Shown: positions 24,451 through 32,318 of the stretch, piece by piece
Position numbering within the stretch: position 1 is the first letter of the stretch
Layout: the number at the start of each line of letters is the position of its first letter
Source of the DNA: Lojkania enalia
Taxonomy: Eukaryota; Ascomycota; Dothideomycetes; Pleosporales
DNA: 36,616 nt
Assembly: GCA_010094045.1 (NCBI GenBank)
Contig: ML986864.1
Span: forward strand, 1-36,616
Direction of reading: 5' to 3'
Translations under genes and position numbers: made by a program
Notes under the pieces: generated by a model
Seen by the model: only the letters and a program-made list of their open reading frames with translations
Database searches by the model: none
Told to the model about the DNA's origin: nothing

Positions 24451-24533
24451 ACTATCTTATAGTAGGAACTAGCTAAGCGAGTGTCCGCGGTTCGAGTAAA
24501 AGAATGTCTAAGATAAATATCCTCCTTATTAAC

Positions 24534-25076
24534 ACCTTCCTATAAAAGTATGGCCCTCGGACTCCCTACAAAAGTATGGCCGGAGCAGGTTAGCTGTCCT
24601 CCCTGCTAGCATGATCGGGGCGTTCGTTCGGACTCTAGGCAGTAGTAGCTCTTCTTCTACGCTAAAGATTGCAGTGAAAATTGTTTATTAGGAAAACGCC
24701 TCCCCATAAAAGTATCTCGGCCCTTAACAACCCTCTGGCAGGTGCGGTTCGGCCATCCTCCCTGCTAGCGTTATCAAGGTGTTCGTCCGCTTCTCAGCAT
24801 AGGTGTATTCAGCCTAGTCTGCATGCAAATTTGCCTCCAGCTGTAGCGTGACCTCTGCATGTCAGCCTCACCGCACTATACTATAGGGCAGCCCCGACAA
24901 GTTGCAGCGGAATGAGCTCACAGCACAGTTGTGTCGTCCCTCTCTCAGATGCAATTCTTCGGTATAGCTCAGCGCCCCATCTTCTTATATACCTGCTAAC
25001 CCCAATAGCTGATTTTCTCAACGCATAAGCGAGTTGCCGTACTATTAATCGCGCCCACTTAGCCTGATACGAAACA
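24534..25076 (+). promoter_or_regulatory. Upstream region of the HET-NACHT-WD40 gene with a duplicated 95-bp block
   Basis: Base composition returns to normal abruptly at the 5' end of LINE 3. Two imperfect copies of a block occur at about 24534-24635 and 24698-24790. Each has TAAAAGTAT near its start and TCCTCCCTGCTAGC followed by a (G/T)TTCGTYCG-type end. A TATAAAAG box-like element is at 24541-24548, with relatives at 24566 and 24705. An in-frame TGA at 25065 closes the reading frame upstream of the presumed original start. The minus-strand open frame at 24881-25114 has no recognisable features. No other gene is visible. Confidence 0.4.
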
Positions 25077-27377
25077 ATACGTCTTTTACGGCGCAGCAGG
25101 ACGGGCGAGTTCACTCTTATAGAGGATTTGGCTAGCGATAAGGTAATCCCTCCCTACGCGATACTTTCGCATACATGGGGAGCGGACGATAAGGAAGTCA
25201 CCTTCGACGACCTAACAAATAGCGCTGGCAAGCATAAGCTTGGCTACAAAAAGATCCGGTTCTATGAAGAACAAGTTGTACGAGACGGCCTGGAATACTT
25301 TTGGATTAACACCTATTACATCAACAAGACAAATAAGGCCGAACTCTTGCTGGCTATTAACTCCATATTTCGCTGGTACCGCAACGCGACTCGATATTAC
25401 GTCTATCTATCAGATATATCTATAACAAACCCTACGTCGAATATGAAAAATAAATTAACGGAATATATACCTTTACCGTTTAACTGGGCGAAGAGGGAAG
25501 GAATAGGTAATAAGGACTATAATCCATTCTTTTAGCAATCTAGTTTCCGGAAAAGCAAATGGTTTACTCGGGGCTAGACCCTTCAAGAGCTTCTAGGCCC
25601 AGTTTTAGTCGAGTTCTTCTCTCAGGAACATAAGCGACTTGGGGACAAAAGTTCTCTAGAGCAACTAATCTACAAGATAATAGGTATTCCTAAGACAGCG
25701 CTTCAAGGAATTCCTTTGTCTCGTTTCAGCGTTAAAGATCGATTTTACTGGATAGGAAGCCGCCAGATTAAGCTTAAAGAAGATAAGGCGTACTTATTAC
25801 TCGGTATTTTTGATATTAATATACCCCTGTGTTATGGTAAAGGAATAGCAAGTGCGTTCAAGAGGCTCGAAGAGGAGATTAATAAGCTGTCATCATATAT
25901 CCGAGACTTACGCCTCACCGATCCCTGCGACGACAAGAAGTGTCTTGAGGAGACTAAGGGCGGGCTGCTAGAGGACTCGTACCGTTGGATCCTCGAAAAC
26001 TCTGACTTCCAGCGATGGCGCGACGACGAGCAGAGCCGACTACTATGGATTAAGGGCGCTCCTGGCAAGGGCAAGACGATGCTGCTCTGTGGCATCATCA
26101 ATGAGTTGAACAAGTTAATGACTAAGACAAGTCAGCTGGCCTACTTCTTCTGCCAGGCTACGGACTCGCGAATCAACAACGCCACGGCCGTGCTGCGAGG
26201 TCTACTGTACTTGCTTGTTAACCAGCAGCCATCTCTTGTCTCTTATATACGGAAGAAGTACGACTACGCGGGCAAAGCCTTGTTCGAGGATACGAATGTC
26301 TGGGTTGCCCTATCCGAGATCTTCATAAACATCCTGCAAGACCTGAGCTTGAATAGCACGTATCTAATTATTGACGCACTCGATGAATGCGTAGCAGACC
26401 TGCGAAAACTGCTTGATCTTATCGTCCAGACGTCTTCTGCGTCTCCTCGCACTAAGTGGATTGTCTTAAGCCGCAACTGGCCGGACGTCGAAGAACGGCT
26501 AGAGAGAGCAAGAGACAAAGTTAGACTGAGCCTTGAACTTAACGCACAGCCTGTCTCTACAGCTGTTGAAGTTTTCATTCAGCACAAAGTGCTTCAATTA
26601 GTGGAGCGGAAAAAGTACGATGACATAACACGATATGCTGTGCTAGACCACCTATCCTCGAACGCATATGATACCTTTCTCTGGGTGGCGTTGGTCTGCT
26701 AAAACCTCGAAAACGTCCCCAGGCGACACGTTATCAAGAAGCTGAATGCTTTCCCGCCCGGTCTTGACTTACTATATGACCGGATGTTGCAGCAGATTAG
26801 CACTTTAGAGGATGCCGACCTCTGCAAACGAATACTTGCTTTGGTCACTATCGTGTATCAGCCTATCACGCTTCAAGAGCTAGTCACTCTTGTTGCGGAG
26901 TTAGAAGACATGGCAGACGATACTGGGTTAATACGGGAGATCATTGGCCTCTGTGGGTCAATTCTTACTCTACGAGAAGACACTATCTACTTTGTGCATT
27001 AATCAGCAAAGGACTTCTTGTTCGCAATAGCATTCGATGACATTTTTCCGTTTGGGAAGGAGGAGGTTCATCGGACAGTGTTTTCGAGATCGCTTAAAGT
27101 CATGGCTAGATCGCTACACCGAGACATTTATTGTCTAGCTGAGCTGGGCTATCCTTCTGAGAAAATCAAACAGCCTACCCCAAATCCGTTAGCAGCGCTG
27201 TGCTACTCTTGCATCTACTGGATCGACCACCTCTACGACAGTAACTCTAGCTGTCCTTCGAATGATATCGAAGAGTTTCTGAGCACAAAGTATGTTTATT
27301 GGCTTGAAGCCCTCAGCCTCTGCCGAAGCATGTCCAAGGGTGTGGTTTCAGTAGCAAAACTATCAACATTAGTACAG

Positions 27378-27426
27378 GTAAATGCTAGACGAGCAACAAT
27401 CTGAAGCACACACTGAGATAATGTAG
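27378..27426 (+). other. 49-bp phase-0 intron in the HET-NACHT-WD40 gene
   Basis: GTAAAT donor at 27378, CACTGAG branch-like element about 15 bases before the end, and ATGTAG acceptor at 27426. Removing 49 bp joins Leu-Val-Gln to Lys-Lys-Ala-Asn-Ser-Ser-Phe-Leu-Val-Glu-Leu-Val and restores the frame across what would otherwise be a +1 shift with a TGA. The length is typical for filamentous fungi. Confidence 0.8.
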
Positions 27427-27642
27427 AAAAAAGCAAATTCATCTTTTCTTGTGGAACTCGTCCAAGACGCCTATCGATTTATTATGTATCACAAGGTGGC
27501 AATAGAGAACAGCCCTCTTCAGACATATGCATCTGCACTTCTGTTCAGCCCTAAACGCAGCCTAATAAAAAGCCTATTTGAAAGGGAAAAACCAAGCTGG
27601 GTTAAAATAGTACCACCTATAACAGATAGCTGGTCTCTCTGT

Positions 27643-29154
27643 CTGCAGACGCTAGAGGGCCATAGTGAGGCTGTCGGCTTTGTAGCCCTCTCATCAGACT
27701 CTAAATGGCTGGTGTCGTCATCATATGATAAGACGATCAAGATCTGGGACCCGATCAGTGGTAATTGCTCACAAACGCTCAAGGGTCATGACGATTTGGT
27801 TAGCTCTGCAGTCTTCTCACCAGACTCCAAGACTCTAGCATCAGCATCGTATGATAATACAATTAAGATATGGGACCCGGTCAATAGTATCTGCTTGCAG
27901 ACGCTCGAAGGCCATAACGGTTGGGTAAACTCCGTGGCTTTCTCACACGACTCGAGATGGCTAGCGTCAGCGTCGCACGACAAAACGATCAGAATATGGA
28001 ATACACTTGACTGGGTCTGCTTAAAAATACTGATGGGCCATAATGGGACAATCAGCTTTGTAGCCTTCTCCCATGACTCGAAGCGGCTGGTATCCGCGTC
28101 AAGGGACAAGACTGTTAAAGTGTGGGACCTGATTAGTGGCAACTACTCACAAACGCTCATAGGCCATAGCGATTTAATCAATGCTGTGACCTTCTCACTG
28201 GATTCGAAAAGTTTGGCATCAGCGTCCAACGACAAGACGATCAAGATATGGGACCCAATCAACGGTATCTGCTTGCAGACGCTCGAAGGCCATAACGGTT
28301 GGGTGAACTCCGTGGCTTTCTCGCACGACTCAAAATGGCTGGCATCAGCATCAGATGACAAGACAATCAAGATATGGGACTCGGAAAGCGGAACCTGCTC
28401 GTGGACTCTCCAGGGGCATAGCGGTGCGGTCAGCTCTGTGGCCTTCTTGCCCGAATCGAACCGGTTAATATCGGGATCATACGACAACACGGTAAAAATC
28501 TGGGATATAACCGGCAACACCCGGTTGCAAAACCCTCAAGGCCACAGCGACTCGGTCAGCGTTGTGACCTTTTCGCCAGGCATGAGATGGCTGGCGTCAG
28601 CATCGAGAGACAAGACGATCAAGATATGGGATATGACCAGCGGCAATTGCTCACAAACACTCGAGGGTCATAATGATTTAATCAGCTCTGTAGTGTTCTC
28701 ACCAGACTTGAAAAGTTTAGCATCGGCATCTAACGACAAGATGATTAAGATATGGGACCCGGTTAACAGTATCTGCTTACAAACGCTTAAAGGCCATAAT
28801 AGCTGGGTCTACTCTGTGACCTTCTCGCACGACTCAAAAAGGCTCGCGTCGTCGTCATATGATAAAACGATTAAGATCTGGGACCCGATCAGTGGTAATT
28901 GCTCACAAACGCTCAAGGGTCATGACGATTTGGTTAGCTCTGCAGTCTTCTCACCAGACTCCAAGACTCTAGCATCAGCATCGTATGACAATACAATTAA
29001 GATATGGGACCCGGTCAACGGTATCTGCTTGCAGACGCTCGAAGGCCATAACGGTTGGGTGTACTCCGTGGCTTTCTCGCACGACTCAAAACAACTGGCT
29101 TCGGCATCTAATGACAACACAATCAGGATATGGGACTTGAGAAGCATTGACTGC
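27643..29154 (+). repeat. Twelve WD40 repeats, strict 126-bp (42-residue) period
   Basis: The exon encodes 12 consecutive repeats of exactly 42 residues, each with Gly-His near the start and Ile-(Lys/Arg)-(Ile/Val)-Trp-(Asp/Asn) at the end. They are very similar at the DNA level. Repeats 1-3 and 10-12 are near-identical; 27739-27854 is identical to 28873-28988, an offset of nine repeats. The residues just after Gly-His vary most: Ser-Glu-Ala-Val, Asp-Asp-Leu-Val, Asn-Gly-Trp-Val, Ser-Asp-Leu-Ile and others. This pattern is typical of concerted evolution in HNWD receptors. Confidence 0.9.
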
Positions 29155-30337
29155 CTTTATATGCTCGATATTGGAAAGCCTCTTTCCAATATATCTTTTA
29201 GTACTTGTGACTCATTTCTGCACACTGAAATTGGTTCTATTGCAATCAGCTCATCGCTGGACTCAAGCACGGCTAGTGGTACAGAGCTCCAAGATCCCGC
29301 CTATCAGGGTATAGCTTTATCTTTGGACAGGATTTGGATTACTCTCAACTCAAAAACGTTGTTGCGTTTACCCCCACAGTACCGTCCGTCATGTTTGGCG
29401 TTGTCAGGAAACACGATTGGCGTTGGTGTAGGGTCAGGAGAGGTATGGGTCTTCCAGTTTGAAGTTTGAAGTGATTGCACACAGGACAAATTAATTGGTA
29501 ATTATTCACCTTATATAAATGTATCATAATCCATTGTATGAGATGGGGTTTAGGAAAAACTGAAATATATACGCAAACACTTTCCACAAGGAAACTTCTA
29601 GAACGATCTTAGGCGTTGCGAAGCGAATGATAGAACTGTTCGCAAGGATTTGTTGAACTTGCTATTGGCTGTTCTAATGCGAACACCTCCACTGAACTAG
29701 CAGGGTGGATGGCCGACCCGTTCTTGCCATGACCTTGTCCAGCGGCGCTTAATTCTTTGCGTAAAGGAGCCGGAATAAGTGTGTCCGCACGTATGTAGCG
29801 TAGGGTCGATATGGGTCATATGGTGGGTGCGCCTCGCTAAATCGTTTCCGAGCACGGCCCTGCCCCAACAGATCGCATCTTGGGTTTAAACCAGGCTCCG
29901 CTGCGTGAACAAAAATGAAAGCACCCACTGAAAACCTAGGCATGTTTGTGACCATTAATGAGTAGTACACATCAACCCAAGCATGCCTAAAATGTGGTCG
30001 CGATCCAATCTTGGGCTATTCCTGGCAATAGGGACCCTTTTTTGGTCTCGCAGCGGACCACGTTTTGGTACCCCGCAGTGGACCCGGTTCCGAGGGCAGG
30101 TTCCAGATTTTAACCTCTCCAGATCTAATCTGATTGTGGCCTGTGCTTTGAATTTCTTGGCGACCGCTTCTTCCTCTTCAGAAACACCCACACCAACATC
30201 TTTCTTCATCCACACCGAAAATTTAAGCGCCTCCGGCGCAGTGAATTTTGCATTCTAAAATTCCGAGGCGCAGCATGTCCACTTGCTGGAGTCGAGTCTG
30301 GTTGTGGTAGGTGGGGGGCCGTTGTGTGCGGACAACT

Positions 30338-30373
30338 AGTTCCCGTTAGCGTGCTAGCGATTCGACGGGAACT
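30338..30373. repeat. Perfect 9-bp inverted repeat upstream of the nuclease-like gene
   Basis: AGTTCCCGT and ACGGGAACT flank an 18-bp spacer that itself contains TAGCG twice. It lies 85 bp upstream of the presumed ATG at 30458. It could be a dimeric regulator site or a hairpin in the 5' leader; nothing else supports either. Confidence 0.45.
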
Positions 30374-30420
30374 TGGGCCAACCCCCCTCCAAAACAAACA
30401 GGTCTTGTCGCGACCATCAT

Positions 30421-30457
30421 CCACTCTTCTCATCCTCTCTGCCCAAGAACACCTCTC
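30421..30457 (+). promoter_or_regulatory. Pyrimidine-rich leader of the PD-(D/E)XK gene
   Basis: CT-rich runs (CCACTCTTCTCATCCTCTCT) followed by CCCAAGAACACCTCTC end directly at the ATG at 30458. CT-rich stretches near transcription starts are common in filamentous fungal genes. No TATA box is evident nearby. Confidence 0.35.
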
Positions 30458-31805
30458 ATGAACACCGCAAGCATTTCTCAGATAGCTGTCTGGATTGACA
30501 GCGTCGGCACACCGTCGATTGAGTATGAGCCCAGACTACACTCGGCGAGCGATGACTGATAACCTTCCGCCCATCTAGCCCGCCTGATCTGCCCATCGCT
30601 CCTCAGGCGGCTGACGACAAAGAGAACCCGCGACCAGCAAAAAAGCGCCGTATCATGCAAGCGGACTTAGACCAAACACCCCGTCCCTCGAAGCGGCTCC
30701 GCGACCTCGATAGCGTGCCCCAACCCCCCCTCTCCCCGACCAAGAGCGCCTCAAGCGCAGCAGCATCCGAAGCCTCCGAAGTCGAATCACATCAGAGTGG
30801 GCGCTTGAGCCCTGTGAAACAGCTCCAGTTGCTCGAAGACTTTGAAGAGCAGCCCGTTGTCTTTTGCAACTTCGATGACGACGAGGAAGGGGAGGAGCCC
30901 GAAGACGTCACGGCGATGCGCAGAGCGACTCAACAGTTTGCGGATGGTATTGGAATCCTGGGGTACGTTGACATCAATGCAGTCATCTCCGCTCTGTCGC
31001 CAATAGATAGGATGCGATTTCAGTATTCTTGGGCCAACGACCTGGAGCAGCGCTGTACCATCGGCTCAATGCCTTCGACGGCGCAGATACTAGAAATTGT
31101 AGAGACCGCACGAAAATACGATCATGGATCGGGTGTTTCTGAGGACGAGTGGAACTCTGAGGTCCAACACCCGCTCCTCAAACTTGCGCGCAATACGTCT
31201 AAGCACCGGCAGACACTCGACATCCACAATGTGTAAGTCCTTGTCGTCTTCCGAGATAGTCATGCACTCAAGGGTATAGGAAAACGGCTCGAATCGAACC
31301 CCCATCGCTCGCGCGCTCCACTGTTCCCGGTCGCGTCGTTGATTACGTTGTCACCCTCAACCGGAACCCCGCTACCGAGCAAGCATGGCGCCACCTCCGT
31401 TTGCTACCAGGTGCATCTATAAAGTCCTGGGACCATACGACTCGTGCTCGTCACAATCCTATCGCCATCAATATTGAGACCAAAGGCCCCATGAAGTCAT
31501 GGACAGATGGCAAACCTCAGATAGCGATATGGACGGATGCATGGTTGAAACGCCTTGCCCTGATTCGCGGCAACACTAGCGGACAGTGGCCCGCTCTTCC
31601 ACTCCTGATCGCCCAAGGCCATGACTGGCACTTGTTGATTGTTTCGAAGAACGACCAGAAAATGACCATTTGGGAGCAAATTGATATTGGAAGCACAAGG
31701 TCGTGCTTTGATGCGATGAAAGTAGTGACGGTCCTTCACTGGCTTATGGACTGGGCTGAGAGGGTGTGGCGCCCGTGGCTCCTGTCATTGCCAAAGTGGG
31801 GTTGA
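30458..31805 (+). CDS. PD-(D/E)XK nuclease-like domain protein, three exons, apparently intact
   Basis: Exons 30458-30522, 30579-31232 and 31280-31805 join into about 414 residues. The N-terminal third is low-complexity and basic, with Ala-Lys-Lys-Arg-Arg and Ser-Lys-Arg-Leu-Arg patches (possible nuclear signals) and Ser-Pro-rich linkers (Leu-Ser-Pro-Thr-Lys, Leu-Ser-Pro-Val-Lys). The C-terminal half has the layout of the fungal PD-(D/E)XK superfamily: Val-Val-Asp-Tyr (Asp261), Ile-Glu-Thr-Lys-Gly (Glu306, Lys308) and a following Gln320-Ile-Ala-Ile-Trp. All candidate catalytic residues are present. Base composition is normal and there are no RIP stops, unlike both neighbours. The family is recognised from memory of common fungal predicted proteins of unknown cellular role; the substrate is unknown. 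ATG 30458 is favoured because it reaches the family-like Trp-Ile-Asp-Ser N-terminus. A start at 30655 would avoid intron 1 but lose this. Confidence 0.75.
30523..30578 (+). other. Intron 1 of the PD-(D/E)XK gene (56 bp), inferred
   Basis: GTATGA donor, GACTGATAAC branch site (CTGAT core) about 20 bases from the end, and TCTAG acceptor. Removing 56 bp links the ATG at 30458 to the long downstream frame. The alternative is that the stretch is coding and carries two one-base insertions near 30558 and 30573, since its first part reads without a stop until TGA at 30557. Confidence 0.6.
31233..31279 (+). other. Intron 2 of the PD-(D/E)XK gene (47 bp)
   Basis: Consensus donor GTAAGT at 31233 and acceptor GTATAG at 31279, phase 2. 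Splicing completes a Val codon and leads into Lys-Thr-Ala-Arg-Ile-Glu and the core domain in one open frame to TGA at 31803. Without splicing the frame ends at TAA two bases into the donor. Confidence 0.85.
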
Positions 31806-32310
31806 TGGAACGCATCCAATGCCTGCCTTAAAAGCATGTAGATACCCAGACCGTGACATAGAGGGTACGGCTGAGCCTAGCATCGTCAAACTGCCGGGTG
31901 GGGTGAGAACATCAAAGATGGGGAGCAACCAGCGCTAACCATGAAATGATATGAGGTCATCCTTGCATAGGGCATGGGTGTTGAATCAGTGGTGAGATAC
32001 CTTTCGCAAAAGGGTAGCCCTTGAATTGTGTGAATACAGAAGCATTCGAGCAACTTGAAAATGACCGTCATGTTTGTGATGTCAAAATTTTGAAGCGGAT
32101 GAAGGGCTTTGAAAAAGCTGAAGTCATGAGGACAGGCTAGCAGTACCTAGCGTGGCCAACAAGGAATAACATAACATAAGCAGGTTCAAATCTAGACCTG
32201 TGACCAAGGACGAAAAAGGTAACCCCCAGCAGCCGCGCCATCGGGCTTTCCTGGGGTTCGCGATCGTTTCTTACCTTTGGATCTCTTGCTTCATCTTTAA
32301 GAAGATTCCG
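31806..32310. other. Intergenic region between the nuclease-like gene and LINE 4
   Basis: Normal base composition, with no recognised gene or repeat. Short open frames on both strands (31886-32071, 32137-32433) lack domains and overlap each other. A perfect Pol III B-box-like sequence, GGTTCAAATC, is at 32183-32192, but no matching A box or tRNA fold could be drawn. The 3' end of LINE 4 begins at or just before 32319. Confidence 0.5.
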
Positions 32311-32318
32311 CGTCCAGC

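Larger units (their letters stand above)
18818..24533 (-). mobile_element. LINE copy 3 (Tad1-like), full length and uninterrupted, 5.7 kb, RIP-degraded
   Basis: The only LINE copy here that is neither interrupted nor truncated. Reading the minus strand from 24533: an ORF1 with a CCHC knuckle (23247-23204), then ORF2 in another frame with an APE endonuclease motif (about 22590-22540), reverse transcriptase motif B (about 21075-21020), motif C Phe-Ile-Asp-Asp (20976-20965) and RNase H (about 20140), ending in a TG/TA tail at 18839-18818. This order is that of Tad1/I-group elements. Endonuclease, reverse transcriptase and RNase H motifs are all in one frame. Gln and Trp codons are widely stops. 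At 21060/21061 it shows the empty site that Copia hit in the other copies. Confidence 0.85.
25077..29469 (+). pseudogene. HET-NACHT-WD40 NOD-like receptor (HNWD-type), inactivated by RIP-like mutations
   Basis: Two exons (25077-27377 and 27427-29469) would give about 1,447 residues: HET domain (residues 1 to about 300), NACHT (Walker A GAPGKGKT at 26055-26078, Walker B Ile-Ile-Asp-Ala-Leu-Asp-Glu near 26364), a helical linker, 12 WD40 repeats and a short C-terminal domain. Such proteins act in fungal non-self recognition and cell death; WD40 repeats sense, NACHT oligomerises, HET signals. The expected start reads ATA (25077) in the context ACA-ATA-CGT-CTT, before the canonical Arg-Leu-Leu-Arg-Arg N-terminus, with an in-frame TGA just upstream. 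Premature stops lie at 25533 and 25575 (TAG for Trp) and at 26700 and 27000 (TAA for Gln). All five lesions are G-to-A or C-to-T. The HET core reads Trp-Ile-Asn-Thr-Tyr-Tyr where the family has Trp-Ile-Asp-Thr-Cys-Cys. Exon 2 is fully open to TGA at 29467. Confidence 0.9.
29470..30457. other. Intergenic region between the receptor pseudogene and the nuclease-like gene
   Basis: No gene is recognised. After the receptor stop, TATATAAATG near 29513 could serve as a polyadenylation signal. Short symmetrical sequences are present: TTGCGAA (29616-29622) with TTCGCAA (29639-29645); TAGGCATG (29937-29944) with CATGCCTA (29982-29989); and AGTTCCCGT (30338-30346) with ACGGGAACT (30365-30373). Two adjacent copies of a 23-25-bp repeat beginning TTTTGGT lie at 30040-30087. 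Overlapping open frames of 73-91 codons on both strands (29749-30258) lack recognisable domains. The last 40 bp is pyrimidine-rich, as in many fungal core promoters. Confidence 0.6.

Noticed and set aside
1..24533. Possibility that the AT-rich DNA is mitochondrial or a centromere without transposons
   Set aside because: Copia and LINE domain order, LTRs, target duplications and RIP-type stops identify it as mutated nuclear transposons.
24881..25114. 77-codon minus-strand frame overlapping the receptor 5' end
   Set aside because: It has no domain or conserved feature, and it overlaps the N-terminal HET codons that are clearly coding on the plus strand.
27378..27450. Apparent +1 frameshift between the NACHT linker and the WD40 exon
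   Set aside because: GT...AG signals with a branch-like CTGA and a 49-bp length restore the frame exactly, so an intron explains it better than a mutation.
27774..29060. Regularly spaced near-identical units considered as a CRISPR-like array
   Set aside because: The 126-bp period is WD40 coding sequence with no repeat-spacer architecture.
27519..29147. Several minus-strand open frames opposite the WD40 repeats
   Set aside because: They recur with the WD40 period and are the antisense shadow of a repetitive exon.
29883..29892. GGTTTAAACC, a B-box-like palindrome (possible tRNA or SINE)
   Set aside because: A T-arm-like hairpin can be drawn, but no A box, anticodon arm or acceptor stem fits.
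29749..30258. Open frames of 73-91 codons on both strands in the intergenic region
   Set aside because: They overlap each other in opposite directions, have no recognisable domain, and one spans a short tandem repeat.
32183..32192. GGTTCAAATC, a perfect B-box match (possible tRNA)
   Set aside because: No cloverleaf could be drawn around it and no A box lies at the right distance.
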